Shown here: one piece after another, positions 1 through 9,740 of the stretch
How positions within the stretch are numbered: position 1 is the stretch's first letter
How the letters are laid out: the number at the start of each line of letters is the position of its first letter
From: Pelagophyceae sp. CCMP2097
Taxonomy: Eukaryota > Sar > Pelagophyceae
Length of the DNA: 64,000 nucleotides
Direction: 5' to 3'
Assembly (NCBI GenBank): GCA_026770575.1
Contig: MU657213.1
Location: 572 to 64,571 of the forward strand
Position numbers and translations under genes: made by a program
The notes under the pieces: model-generated
Database searches by the model: none
What the model was told of the DNA's origin: nothing
The model's input: the letters and a program-made list of their open reading frames with translations, nothing else

Positions 1-838
1 CAAGCTCCTTGTCTCCTCCCGAAAGTAAAAATTGTTCTGAGTGGGAATTCAAAAGATTTAAATCAGTCCCTATATTCATGACCGCTGTTTGAGCCTAGAG
101 GCGGAGCCCAGAGGCGGAGCTGGTTGGGTAGAACGGGGGCGGTTCCTTAGAACCCTAAGGGCTTCATCGCTTTGGGAGGCGAGGCCCATCCGATAGAAAC
201 CTTAGGGTTTCAAGGAACCGGCGTCGTTCGCGCGGTGTGGTGCCTCAAAAATAGACGTCTGTTCTCAAAAAGGGTATGTAAAAAAACTGGCCGAACCGCC
301 GGCGCGCGATGTGTTTCGCGACGGTCCCGTGCGCGCCGAGTCGGATCACGACAAGCGGCGCGAAGGCGAGATGCTTGCGACTCAAACCTTATCTTGCTCA
401 CAGCTCTCCTTGTCTCAATAAGAACGATTTGATTCAGACTCAGGCTGTGCAGTAAACACACACCGGATGTCATATGACGGGCATGCGGAGGCATGAAAGT
501 TCAAGTTTTACAATGAGTTTTCGATAGCGATCTAAGCTGGTAGAGGATTTGAAGCAGTAGATCGGGGGCCGGACGCAGGTTGTTGTTCGCCATTTAAACC
601 GACCGTCGAGGACGCCGCTCCGTCATGGTAGTGCTCAACATGGCCATCCGCAAGAAGCGTCCGCTGCGGCGTCCGCGCAAATGCCCACCAGACTGGCGCC
701 GAAGCGCTAAAGGGAAACGCCCGATGCGGGCCTCGCCAGCCCGCCCGGAGCCCGCAGCCAGACCCGCCCTTCCTATTCGGCGCGCCCCGGTCGCTCGGGG
801 CGCCCGGACTGCGTGGGCGGCGTGCCGCCAGCACTCGA
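1..838. other. Upstream region without a recognisable gene
   Basis: No reading frame here resembles a known protein. Short open frames exist on both strands, but they are GC-driven and lack conserved motifs. The region holds an imperfect inverted repeat (listed separately) and a short direct repeat of AGAGGCGGAGC near 100-121. It probably contains the promoter and possibly the first exon of the downstream SR-protein kinase gene, whose 5' end I could not fix. Confidence 0.4.
140..220. repeat. Imperfect inverted repeat, 21-bp arms
   Basis: The arm at 140-160 (core CCTTAGAACCCTAAGG) is repeated in inverse orientation at 200-220 (core CCTTAGGGTTTCAAGG) with 19 of 21 positions matching, leaving a 39-bp loop. 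It could form a hairpin. The AACCCTAAGG core only superficially resembles telomere repeats and is not tandem. Confidence 0.55.
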
Positions 839-3800
839 ATGCCACCGGCGCCGGTCTGCGCGGGGGATGGGGCGGTCGTTTGTGCCGGTGGGGTCGTGCC
901 TACAGTTGGATGCGTTTTTTCGTTCCCCCGCGCGCGCGCGGCGCTTGGCGGCGCCGGAGGTTTAAGATTAGGAGGCGGCAAGGTGAAGAAGAAGCCGCCG
1001 CAGGTCGTGCGCCGCAGCTCGTCGGACGGTACGTTTCTTCCGTTGCAAGCGCGGCCAGAGGTCATCCGGGCCGTCCCGATGCCTTGATGCAGGCGGCTCG
1101 GGTTCGGAGGACTCGTTCCGGTCTTCCGGCGGCGCTTCGGGCACGGGCGGTTCTTCCTCTTCGTCGAGCGGCGACGACTCTACTGGGTCCGGGGCCTCGA
1201 GCCACGATGCCGCCGCAGACGACGTCTCCGACCTCGACGGCGAAGGGCAAGACGGCTACCGCCCGGGCGGCTACCACGCCGTGCGTCTAGGCGTTTCAGG
1301 GGACGCGGGGGGCAAGGAGAAGGACGAGAGGAAAGCCGTTGCGGGGACGGCAGTCGCAGAGGCTCTCTCGATGACGAAGCACGATGGATTTCGATGCAAA
1401 TTCACGGTAGGTGTCCATCGGCGACGTGTTCGCTTCGCGGTACCAGGTGGTGGAGAAATTGGGTTGGGGGCATTTTTCCACCGTCTGGATGGTCCGCGAC
1501 CTTGGCGTGGTCGCCGGGGGGGAAATGCAGTACGTCGCTTTAAAAGTGCAAAAGTCGGCGTCGCACTACACGGACGCTGCGCTGGATGAGATCGAATTGC
1601 TCCAGCTGATCCGGTCGAAGATGCGCGACGACGTGTCGGCCAAGACAGCGTCGGCCAAAGACGAAGGCAAGCAGCGCGATGCTTCCACGGGCAGCGCGGA
1701 CTACGACAACCCGCGGCTCGTCAAGCTTCTGGACCACTTTGAGCACGTGGGGCCGCACGGCCGTCACGTCTGCATGATCTTCGAGATGCTGGGCGCAAAC
1801 TTGTTGAGCGTCATCCGAGAGTCCGAGTACCGCGGTCTGCCCATCGACGCTGTTCGCAACGTGTGCAGGCAGATTTGCATCGCGCTCGACTTCCTCCACC
1901 GCAAATGCGGCATCATCCACACCGACTTGAAACCCGAAAACGTCTTGCTCCAGCAGCCCAGGCTCTCCAGAGCGCAGCAGCAGGCCCTGGGGGACCACGT
2001 CGCCGACGGCTCCGCCGCGCCGCCGAAGAAGAACGCGTCGCCGAACAAGGCCAAGAACGACGCGGTCAAGGGGGCGGAGCCTGTCGAGGCCGACTTGGAA
2101 ACGAGGATGGCCGAGCTGTCTTCCGCGCTCGCTGCCGGCGATTTGAATGGGAATCTGACTGCCGAAGAACGGAAGCGCCTGAAGAACCGGCTGAAGAAGA
2201 ATAAGCAAAAAGCGAGGAAGAAGCAACTCGAAGCCGGCGAAGACGACGACGGCGACGACGCGGCGCCGGACGACACGCCGGAGGAGACGCCGACGGCGCC
2301 GGCCGCGTGGGAGGAGCGAGGGGACGCTTTGAGCGACGACGTCACGGCCGTCTGCGCAGACGCTTCGCAGCCAGACGAGGTTTTGGCCATGTCGCCGGCG
2401 TCGCCGCTGCCGGCGTTTGCTTACGAAGCGGCTGACTTTGACGACTTTGACGCGCCAGACTCGCCGGGCTTCCTCTCGGCGACGATGGTCGACGCCGCAG
2501 AGTCGTTCTTGGGCGACGCTCGCAAAATTTCCGGCGACGCTCGCAAAATTTCGCGCGGCGGCGCAGACGCTTCCGGCGGCGCTTCCGGCGACGCGGGCGC
2601 CGACGCGCTGGCGCAGTGGTCGGCCAATGGGGCGCCGCAACTGCCCTGGATGGCCACCGCCGACGACGAAGGCTGGATCGACGTCTCGCTGCCGCAAACG
2701 GCGGCGACCATCGACGGCAACGCGACGCTTTCGGGCGGCGAGGTGTACGCCGTGCGCCTGCGGCCGGGTTTGTTTGACAACTTTGAAGGCGGCAACTTTG
2801 AAGGCGGGGAGGACGCGCGGCGAAGGGTCCCACCGGCGCCGTTTGCGGCGGCGGCGCTCAGCGACGGCGACATTGCGGCGGAGGGCTTCGCGCGCGTCGC
2901 CTTTGCGGCGCCGTGGCAACGCGTCCATGCGGCGTTTGGACCGGACCACCGATTATCACCGCCGAAAAGACCCCGAGCGCTCGATGAGGCCAAGTGGTGC
3001 TTCGACGTCGGCGGCGCGGTGAAGTGCCTCGTCGCCGTGCGCGGCGCCGGCGCGGACGCGGCGTTCCGGCGCGCGCTCGAGGACGTGGTCCCGTCTGCTG
3101 CGGCGGTGACAGTCTGGGTCGCGTCGTTCGACGCCGCCCAAGCGCCCCAAGCGCTCGGCTTCCTCGAGGCGGCGCTGAACGGCCTCGTCTTCCTGGCGCT
3201 GCCGCTGCCGACCGAAGACGCCGGGGCCGCGGGGCTGGAGCGCTTGGTCGGTGTCGACCTCTGCGCAATCGCCGACGCGCCAAAGCAAAGCGAAGCGCCG
3301 CCATTGAACAACGTGCTGGGCCCGCGAAGACAGGGCGCGCGGCCGGCGTTCGTCGTCAAGCCGCTGGAGGACCGCCTGTCGCTGGCGCGGAGCGAGGACC
3401 GGCCGCGGCACCTAGGGGTGCACCTGTCGGCGCTGCGCGCGGCGGCGGCGCCCGAGGCGGCGCTCTCAGAGGCGCCGCCGCCGCCGCCGCCGCCGCGCGC
3501 CGACGCGCGGCCGGCGCGGTCCGACGAGGCTAAAGCTGGCTCGCCGGCGCCGGCGCCCGACGAAGCAGCCGAGGGCACGCCGGGCAAGAAGCGGCACGTG
3601 GCCAAGCGCGGCGGTTTGCTCGAGGGTTTGGCGCGGGCGGAGATTGCGGTGGTGGATCTGGGGAATGCGTGTTGGCGCAAGAAGCATTTCACCGAGGATA
3701 TCCAGACGCGGCAGTACCGGTGCCCCGAAGTCATCGTCGGCGCGTCGTACGACACTTCCGCCGACATCTGGAGCCTCGCCTGCATCATCTTCGAGCTCCT

Positions 3801-4214
3801 GACGGGCGACTTGCTTTTTGACCCGCGCACTGGGCCCGACTGGGACCGGGACGAGGACCACCTCGCCCAGATGCAAGAGCTTCTGGGCCGCTTCCCGAAG
3901 AAGCTCTCGCAGCACGCCAAGGCGCGCAACTTCTTCACCAAGCGCGGCGACTTGAAGCACATCCAGCACCTCCGGTTCTGGGACCTGGAAAACGTCTTGG
4001 TGCAAAAGTGCGTGGAACAAACGGCATAAGGATACAACCCCGCAAAAGAAAAACACGCTCGACGCCACGCTGAAACTCTAGGTACCACCACTCGGACGCC
4101 GACGCCAAGGTGATCGCGTCGTTCCTGACTCCCATGCTGGACTTCTTTCCGGCGAGGCGCGCCACGGCGCACGAGTGCCTGCAGCATCCGTGGCTCCAGG
4201 AGCGACCGCACTAG
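839..4214 (+). CDS. SRPK-family serine/arginine-rich protein kinase with very long spacer insert
   Basis: SRPK kinases phosphorylate RS domains of splicing factors. The kinase core is split as in that family. The N-lobe has LGWGHFSTVW and VALKVQKS, then the catalytic loop HTDLKPENVLL. The C-lobe has VVDLGNACW (DLG instead of DFG, typical of SRPKs), TRQYRCPEV and DIWSLACIIFELLTGDLLF. Between the lobes lies an insert of roughly 580 residues, rich in A, D, E, P and K, unusually long for the family. Exons: one ending at 1028, then 1093-1280, 1411-4007 and 4082-4214, with introns 1029-1092 (GTACGT), 1281-1410 and 4008-4081 (both GTGCGT); the phases agree. The splices restore GGYHAV-SIGDVF and VLVQK-YHHSDADAK, both matching SRPK order, and the last exon ends ECLQHPWLQ. 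The start is uncertain; 839 is the first ATG in the most upstream matching frame. The antisense open frames are shadows. Confidence 0.88.
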
Positions 4215-4369
4215 AAGGCCGGCGGACCGGCGGCCGCCGGCGAAACACGGGCGCGGCCCGGCCCGGCCGCCAGGGCGCCCGACGGTGATCCGAGTAAATC
4301 GCCCTTTACCGACGGTGTTTCGAGTCACCGCACCCAGTTCGAAGTCATGGAGGATGCTGGGTCGAATTG

Positions 4370-6585
4370 TTAAAAGCCGGGCGCAAGTGCGCGGTGTGTG
4401 GGTGCCAAAGGCTGTATGTGGTCGGACCGCCGCCTCGCTGGCGGGCGTGCGGTCGAAAGAACGGGCGAAAGAAGGGTTGCAACTTGTCCGCCGGAGGATG
4501 TCCGCACGGTCGCCAGCGCCGGGGCGTCAGACGCGGACGATGCCCATCTCCGATGGGCGCGGGCCCTCGGGGGAGTCTTCCTCAAACGAACCGTCGGAAG
4601 ACCTAACGCGCCGGTCACGACCCGGTCAGTTCCGTCTCGGGTTTGCCGATTGGAACCACGCGGCGTCGCACGACCGCGCGGGCGGCGGCGGCAACACAAA
4701 CTCCTGGGACGGCCGCACCTACGACGCACGCCGTGAGGATCAGTGGGCATTCTTGCAAAGGCCGCGCTCGCGGCAATCAATGAAAGTGTGGCTCCTATCG
4801 GACGCCGTTCTACGACGTCTCGCGGTTCCGGCGGCGGCCCCGGCGCGGGCGGCGGCGCGTAGTGCGGCGTCGCGATGCGCCGCGCGGGCGTGCGCGCAGA
4901 AGTGCTCCTCGTCATGCGCAAGAAAGCGCCAATCAACGGCCCGCGCTTCCTCGGCGACTTGGCCGCCTGCCTTCTCGCCACTTCGGAAGTCGCGCGCGCC
5001 GCCGCCGCCGCGAGGTCGCGGAGGCGCGCGTTGTGATTCGAAGCAGTGCTCGACGTCGAACCGCCCGAAGTCGGCCTCGTGCCGGTGCCGCGCGGAGGCA
5101 CCGGCTCGTCCAAGAGCCGCGCCGCGTCGGCCGGCTCGGTCGACTTCTCCTCGCCCGCGCCCTTGGCGTAGTCTGCGCCGTCGTCGGCGGCGCCGGTGCA
5201 GCGCGCGTAGACCTCTGATCGGATGTGCCTCCCAATTGCTTGCGCCGCCTGCCGTAACTCGGGCCGCGCCTCGCCCTGCGGCACCACCGTCGCGCGTTGG
5301 GCGACGCCGCGCCACCACGCGTCACGGAATGTTTTGGAAGCTGTAGAAAGCTCGTCGCCGTCCAACAGAGCCCTGGCGCATGCCGCCGCGGACCGCGCCG
5401 CCCTTTGCGCGCGGTCGGAATCGTTCGGAGATGAAGCGTCAAAGGCGCACGCCGTCAGCGTCGCGTTGGCCGCCTCCTCCACGAGGCTCCACGCCGTGTT
5501 CTCCGCGCTTTCAAAAGAGAACAAAGGTGATGCTTCGGCGTCAAACTCGTCGACGGGTGCCACAATCGCTGAAGCGTGCTCCAGTATCCAGTCCACGTGC
5601 GCCTCTGCGCTCGCCGCCTGCAGCGCCGATAAGGAAGCGTCGATCTGCGAACCTTCAAAGCCCATGGCTTGCAGCTCCAAACGCATCGACGCCGACGCCT
5701 CGAGGTGCGCCGCAGTCTCTTCTGCAACCGCTGCGGCGTCGTCCGAGACAGCCGCGCGGCGAGGCGGCGAAGGAGGAGCAGGCGCCGGAGTCGCCGGCGA
5801 CGCAGGCGCCGGCGAGTGCGCCGCCGGCGCGAGCACGGGCACGGGCGTCGGCAGGATCACGCGCAAAGAGGGCGTTGGCGACGGTTGCACCGTGGCGATG
5901 GCGTGGGCGGACGCGTCGGAAGTGGAGTCGTTCTCCGACGGCCGCTCGCCGGCGTGCATGCGCAGGCAAGCGTCCTTGAGCGACGCCTGGAAAGAGAGCG
6001 CGGCGTCCACCGTGGCAAAGCGTAAACCATAAACCGCAATCTCGTCGCCGTCCACCGTGCCGCAGGAAAGCTCGCCTCAAACGGAGAGTACGGCCGCGGG
6101 CGGAAGAATCAAAGGGCGCACCGAAGGTTGGGTCGTCGACGTCGTCCAGTACGAGAGCGCCGTCGGCCATCATCGCCGAAGCCACGGCGAGTTCCTGCTG
6201 GCCTAATGCGCATGCTGGGCGACGGGTTTCCACAGCGAGGCCGCGCACCGTCCTGGCTCGTCTGGTCCAAAGCGGCGACGCGGAGGGACAAGGAGCATCG
6301 CCGCCGCTCCTCGACGAGATAAAGCGTCGTCCATTCACCTCCACCGAGGTCCGCCCACGTCTCGCCTACGTTCAAAATCAGATGGTGGATTGCCCCGGGC
6401 CACGCGCCTTCGAGCTCGTAGGCGCAGACGGCGGCAGCCACCACCACGGCCTCGTCCCCTTGTTCATCTTCATCTTCTTCGCCCTCCGTGGCGTCGTCGT
6501 CTTCGTTCCACTCCAACGCCGCCGTCTCGGCGAGCCACGCGCGGTCTTGGGCCACCGTGGAGAGCCACGAAACGCAGTCGGCCAT
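4370..6585 (-). CDS. Protein with PH/EVH1-like N-terminal domain and UBA domain
   Basis: The start is placed at 6585 (MADCVSWLSTVAQD). Exon 1 runs 6585-6249, then a GTGCGC...TTAG intron (6248-6203), then an exon from 6202 encoding QQELAVASAMMADG. About 6080 the frame shifts by one base before continuing as DGDEIAVYGLRFATVDAALS. The N-terminal part, ending in the pattern GLRFATVDAALSFQASL, looks like the last strand and helix of a PH/EVH1/RanBD-type fold. A UBA-like domain follows (around LELQAMGFEGSQIDASLSAL and HVDWILEHA), suggesting ubiquitin binding. The C-terminal third is low complexity, and its true end is unknown because the frame stays open to 4370. The family was not identified and the annotation rests on fold-like patterns only. 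Confidence 0.45.
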
Positions 6586-7195
6586 GCTTAAGATCCACCC
6601 TGGGTGGGGCACGTCTTTCGCTAAAGACAACAATCAAATCCAATTGATCAAATCCATCGTCGACGATTTTCGTCGATTTCGATCGACGCGATTTACGCGC
6701 CGCGGACGCACTCGCGGACACGCACTCGCGGACGCGGTCGACGCCGCCATGCTCCGGCGGTGCCGCCCGCTGCTGCAGCGCAAGACATCAAGCCGCGCCG
6801 TGGGCTTCAAGCAGTCGAAGTCGAAGCACAAGGGCGCATCGTCCACGGCGCTGCACCGTGTCGACGCAGAAGCCGCGGCGGCGGCGGATTATAGGACAAC
6901 ACCAGACGACGGCGGCCTTGTCGCCGACGGCAATGCGCCAAAGGCGCCCGCGCGGTGGACGTACTCGGCCGCCGCCGGCGGTGGCGGTGCGGGAGGTGAA
7001 GAGGGCAGTTCCATGTGGCGAGTGGCGGCGCAGGGCCTCACGATCCATCCAGTCAGACGCCGCGTCCACACCCACAGACGCCCACACCGCCACAGACGGC
7101 GCAGACGGTGGGATCCGACGCCGTGGCCGGCCGAGACGACGCCATCGTCACGGAGCGCCCTCGGAGCACAGCAGTCAGTTTAAACGTCGAATTAG
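6586..7195. other. Divergent promoter region and possible first exon of the methyltransferase gene
   Basis: This stretch lies between two divergently transcribed genes. On the + strand a frame starting at 6751 (MLRRCRPLLQRK) would give an Arg-rich, mitochondrial-presequence-like leader, but I could not find a phase-consistent splice that joins it to the methyltransferase exon at 7196. It also contains GC-rich low-complexity sequence with a CGCGGAC-type direct repeat near 6708-6735. The assignment is tentative. Confidence 0.3.
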
Positions 7196-8002
7196 GTCGC
7201 GGCCGGTGGCTTCAACGTCGACGCGGAGCTGTACGAGCGCACACGCCCTTCCTACGCCGACGACGCCGTCTCGTTGCTCCTCGGCCCCGCGCCGCACCGG
7301 CTGCAGGTTCTGGACCTGGCAGCGGGCACGGGAAAGCTCTCCCGCAAATTGTTGGACCACGGCGTCAACGACCTCGTCTGCGTCGAGCCCGTGGAGAAGA
7401 TGCTCTTGGAGCTGAAGAAGAAGATGCCCAATTACATCGACTGCGTCGCGGGCCTCGCCGACGACTTGCGAGCGTTCGACGACGAGAGCTTCGACTTGGT
7501 CACTGTCGGGCAGGCCTTCCACTGGTTCGCCAACGACTCTACGTTGGCGGAAGTCCGCCGCGTGTTGAGACCCGGCGGCCGCCTCGGCTTGATTTGGAAC
7601 TCGGAGGACGCAGAAGAACCCTGGGTCGCCCAACTACGAAAGGCGTACGAGGTCTACGACACCGGTCAGAGGGGCGACGTGCCGCAGTACCGAAAGGGCC
7701 TCTGGAAGAACGCTTTTACCACGCCTCAAGCTTTGCGAAAGTTTCACAGCGGCGAGTCGAAATTCTTTACGCAAATGCTTTCAACCACCGCCGAGGAAAT
7801 CGTCGGCCGAGTCAAGTCGAAATCGTACATCGCCACTCTGGCCGCTTCCCAACTCGCCGACCTCGAGGAGGAGCTGCACGGCATCCTCGACGCGGCCGTG
7901 CAGCGCGACGAGCTCTCCTTTGACACGACTCGGCCGTCGGACAAAGAACAGTGCGGGGAGATGCCCATGAAGACGGAAGTCTTCATCGCCACCGCCATAT
8001 AA
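7196..8002 (+). CDS. Class I SAM-dependent methyltransferase (Methyltransf_11-like)
   Basis: The exon begins after a TTAG acceptor at 7191-7195 and encodes GGFNVDAELYERTRPSY, a leader common in this family. Motif I, VLDLAAGTGKLS, binds SAM; the acidic residue at the end of strand 2 is in VCVEPVEKM; motif III is FDLVTVGQAFHWF, and FHWF is typical of the trans-aconitate/UbiE-like methyltransferase group; then VLRPGGRLGLIWN. The C-terminal 100 residues (KFHSGESKFF to the end) form a substrate cap that I cannot match to a substrate. The start codon must lie in an upstream exon that I could not fix. It is convergent with MYND-RING-Sel1 gene 1; the two stops lie 337 bp apart, with a foldback sequence between them. 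Confidence 0.8.
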   Translation, partial: VAAGGFNVDAELYERTRPSYADDAVSLLLGPAPHRLQVLDLAAGTGKLSRKLLDHGVNDLVCVEPVEKMLLELKKKMPNYIDCVAGLADDLRAFDDESFDLVTVGQAFHWFANDSTLAEVRRVLRPGGRLGLIWNSEDAEEPWVAQLRKAYEVYDTGQRGDVPQYRKGLWKNAFTTPQALRKFHSGESKFFTQMLSTTAEEIVGRVKSKSYIATLAASQLADLEEELHGILDAAVQRDELSFDTTRPSDKEQCGEMPMKTEVFIATAI

Positions 8003-8095
8003 CCATTTCTCGGGACACACCGCCTGTGTTGTGCCCCGGTCTGGGCCCTATCACCGGGCCTTGGAGCCGCAGACGAGGCTCGCCAGGGAAAAGGA

Positions 8096-8213
8096 CACTC
8101 GCCTGCGAGTCCTACGAATTTTTCAATTGAAATTGAAAAGCGTAGCAGTTTAATTGAAAAGTCAGTTAAATTTGATTTCATCAAATCTGACTTATTGGGC
8201 TCGCAGGCGAGTG
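8096..8213. repeat. Foldback sequence between convergent genes
   Basis: The 14-bp sequence CACTCGCCTGCGAG at 8096-8109 recurs perfectly inverted at 8200-8213. The enclosed 90 bp is strikingly AT-rich for this genome. It contains the palindrome TTTCAATTGAAA (about 8120) and a second hairpin whose arms are AGTCAG/CTGACT and ATTTGAT/ATCAAAT (about 8160-8192). It lies between the stop codons of two convergent genes, so it may be a bidirectional 3'-end signal or the remnant of a small foldback transposon. Confidence 0.6.
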
Positions 8214-8339
8214 GGGAAAAGGATTGCATCTCGACCAAGACGCGCCCCGCTGCTCTCGAACGACCCTCGCATCCGTATATCATTCCCAGAACCGGTGCAA
8301 CGCGGTCGAGTCGCTCTGTCACCAGCATAGGCGATGTTG

Positions 8340-9392
8340 TTACTTTGGGACGTCGAACCACCTCGCCTGCGCGAGAGCCTGCTCGAGGTTGCCCACCGCC
8401 GCCTTCGCCTCGGCGCAGCCCTTTGCCGCGGCGAGCTTGTAGAGTCTCAGGGCCTCGTGGCCGTCGCCCGGCACGCCCTGTCCGTTTGCGTAACAGGCGC
8501 CGAGGTTATAAAGCGCCACCGGGTGGCCCTGCGCCGCCGCGAGCCTGTACCACTCGACGGCCTCGACGTCGGACTGTGGCACGCCCTGGCCTTGGTCAAA
8601 GGCCGCCCCCAAATTAAACTGCGCCGCATAAAATCCTTGATCCGCGGCAAGCCTATACCACTGCGCTGCCGTCTTGTAGTTGACCTTGACGCCTTCCCCC
8701 CTTTTATAACATAAACCCAGCTCCACCTGCGCCAGCGCGTGCCCTTGCACGGCCGCGAGCTCGAACAGCGCGCGGGCTTTTTTGAAGCTCTTCTTCAAGC
8801 CCATGGTGCCGTCCCGGTAAGCGTTGCCCAGCACCGACTGGGCGTCGGCGTTGCCCGCGTCGGCGTGCTTCTGCACGCGGCGCAGCCATTCGGAATGCGA
8901 CTTTGTGTGAGGCGTGCGGCAGAGCGGGCACCGGACGTCGTACTCGCGGCACTTGCCCGAGCACGCCGTGCACATGCCCCGGCAGCAGCACTCGTAAAAC
9001 GTGCTCCCTGTGCCGAGCGGGAGCCGGTCCAGGCAGATGGCGCAATTGCCGCTCCAGGCCGGCCGGTCGCTCAGCGAGCTGGCCTGGACGTCCTCCGCCT
9101 TGTCCGATCCAACAGCCGGCGCCCGCGGCGCCGCATCTGCACGCACGTCCTCGGCGGCGGCGGTGCTTCCTGCCTTCTTCAGGCCCGGCTTCTCCGGGAA
9201 GAGCGAGTCGAGGAGCCGGTCCTGGAAGTCGGCAGCCAGCTGCTTGCACTGCGCCTTGTGCCCGCGCTCCTTCCAGTCGACGAGCTGGCACGCCTTGGAG
9301 CAGTAGTGCCGCGACTTGCAGAGCGTGCAATGCTTGCCGCCCTCCTCCTCACAAACGCAGCACGGCTTTCGAGTGACCGGCGGGCCCTCCAT
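8340..9392 (-). CDS. MYND-RING-Sel1 protein, paralogue 1 (350 aa)
   Basis: The domain order is fixed in this family. A MYND zinc finger comes first (residues about 11-50, CCVCEEEGGKHC...CKSRHYC..AC...H...C). A RING-like cysteine cluster follows (about 118-160, CAICLDRLP...CCCRGMC..C...RCPLC). Then come at least four Sel1/TPR-like repeats of 36 residues (GVPQSDVEAVEWYRLAAAQG, LGACYANGQGVPGDG). MYND fingers bind Pro-rich peptides, RING domains recruit E2 enzymes and Sel1 repeats scaffold complexes; a role as an E3-type adaptor is inference. There is no signal peptide and there are no introns in the CDS. The start codon at 9392 matches the conserved M-E-x-P-P-x-T opening of the paralogues. Its 5' leader has a conserved UTR intron (listed separately). 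Confidence 0.88.
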   Translation of the reverse strand: MEGPPVTRKPCCVCEEEGGKHCTLCKSRHYCSKACQLVDWKERGHKAQCKQLAADFQDRLLDSLFPEKPGLKKAGSTAAAEDVRADAAPRAPAVGSDKAEDVQASSLSDRPAWSGNCAICLDRLPLGTGSTFYECCCRGMCTACSGKCREYDVRCPLCRTPHTKSHSEWLRRVQKHADAGNADAQSVLGNAYRDGTMGLKKSFKKARALFELAAVQGHALAQVELGLCYKRGEGVKVNYKTAAQWYRLAADQGFYAAQFNLGAAFDQGQGVPQSDVEAVEWYRLAAAQGHPVALYNLGACYANGQGVPGDGHEALRLYKLAAAKGCAEAKAAVGNLEQALAQARWFDVPK

Positions 9393-9600
9393 CGTGCCGT
9401 GGCCGTTCGCCGAGTGCTCTGCGCGCTTGTTCGATACTTATAGCGTATTGGATGGCCGGCCCTCCGAGGGAGTGCTCTGCGCGCTGGTCGTTTGATACCT
9501 ACAGACGAATAGGGTATAAGAGCAGTTGTCTATGGGGGCAAGGAATAAGGTCTTACCGGGCTGGTGGCTCCCGAGTCGCCGCCGACCGCGAAGCCCTGCT
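9393..9600 (-). promoter_or_regulatory. Conserved 5' leader of MYND-RING-Sel1 gene 1 with UTR intron and duplicated box
   Basis: Reading on the minus strand, an exon ending CGGGAGCCACCAGCCCG is followed by an intron at 9556-9499 (GTAAGA...TGTAG). The next exon opens GTATCAAACGACCAGCG and carries the box GCGCGCAGAGCACTC. That box occurs twice here (about 9412-9437 and 9470-9498), the second copy lying just before the start codon. The same exon ends, intron position and box recur upstream of paralogues 3, 4 and 5. There is no upstream ATG in frame, so this is called as 5' UTR. Confidence 0.6.
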
Positions 9601-9740
9601 GCGCTAACTCAGGTGCCGCTCTGATTCAGTCGGGAAACGAATCGCCGAGTTTTCACTTTTCATTTTAACAAATTTTCCCGGAACGTGTCGCATTGCCCTT
9701 CCGGTCCGCGGCGCCGAAGGGGCCTCCTGCGCCGCGGGCG

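Noticed and set aside
140..220. Telomere-like repeat
   Set aside because: AACCCTAAGG occurs once per arm of an inverted repeat and is not tandem.
2421..4328. Long minus-strand open frame opposite the SR-protein kinase
   Set aside because: Ser/Arg/Pro-rich shadow of a GC-rich gene; no motif, and the plus strand has a clear kinase.
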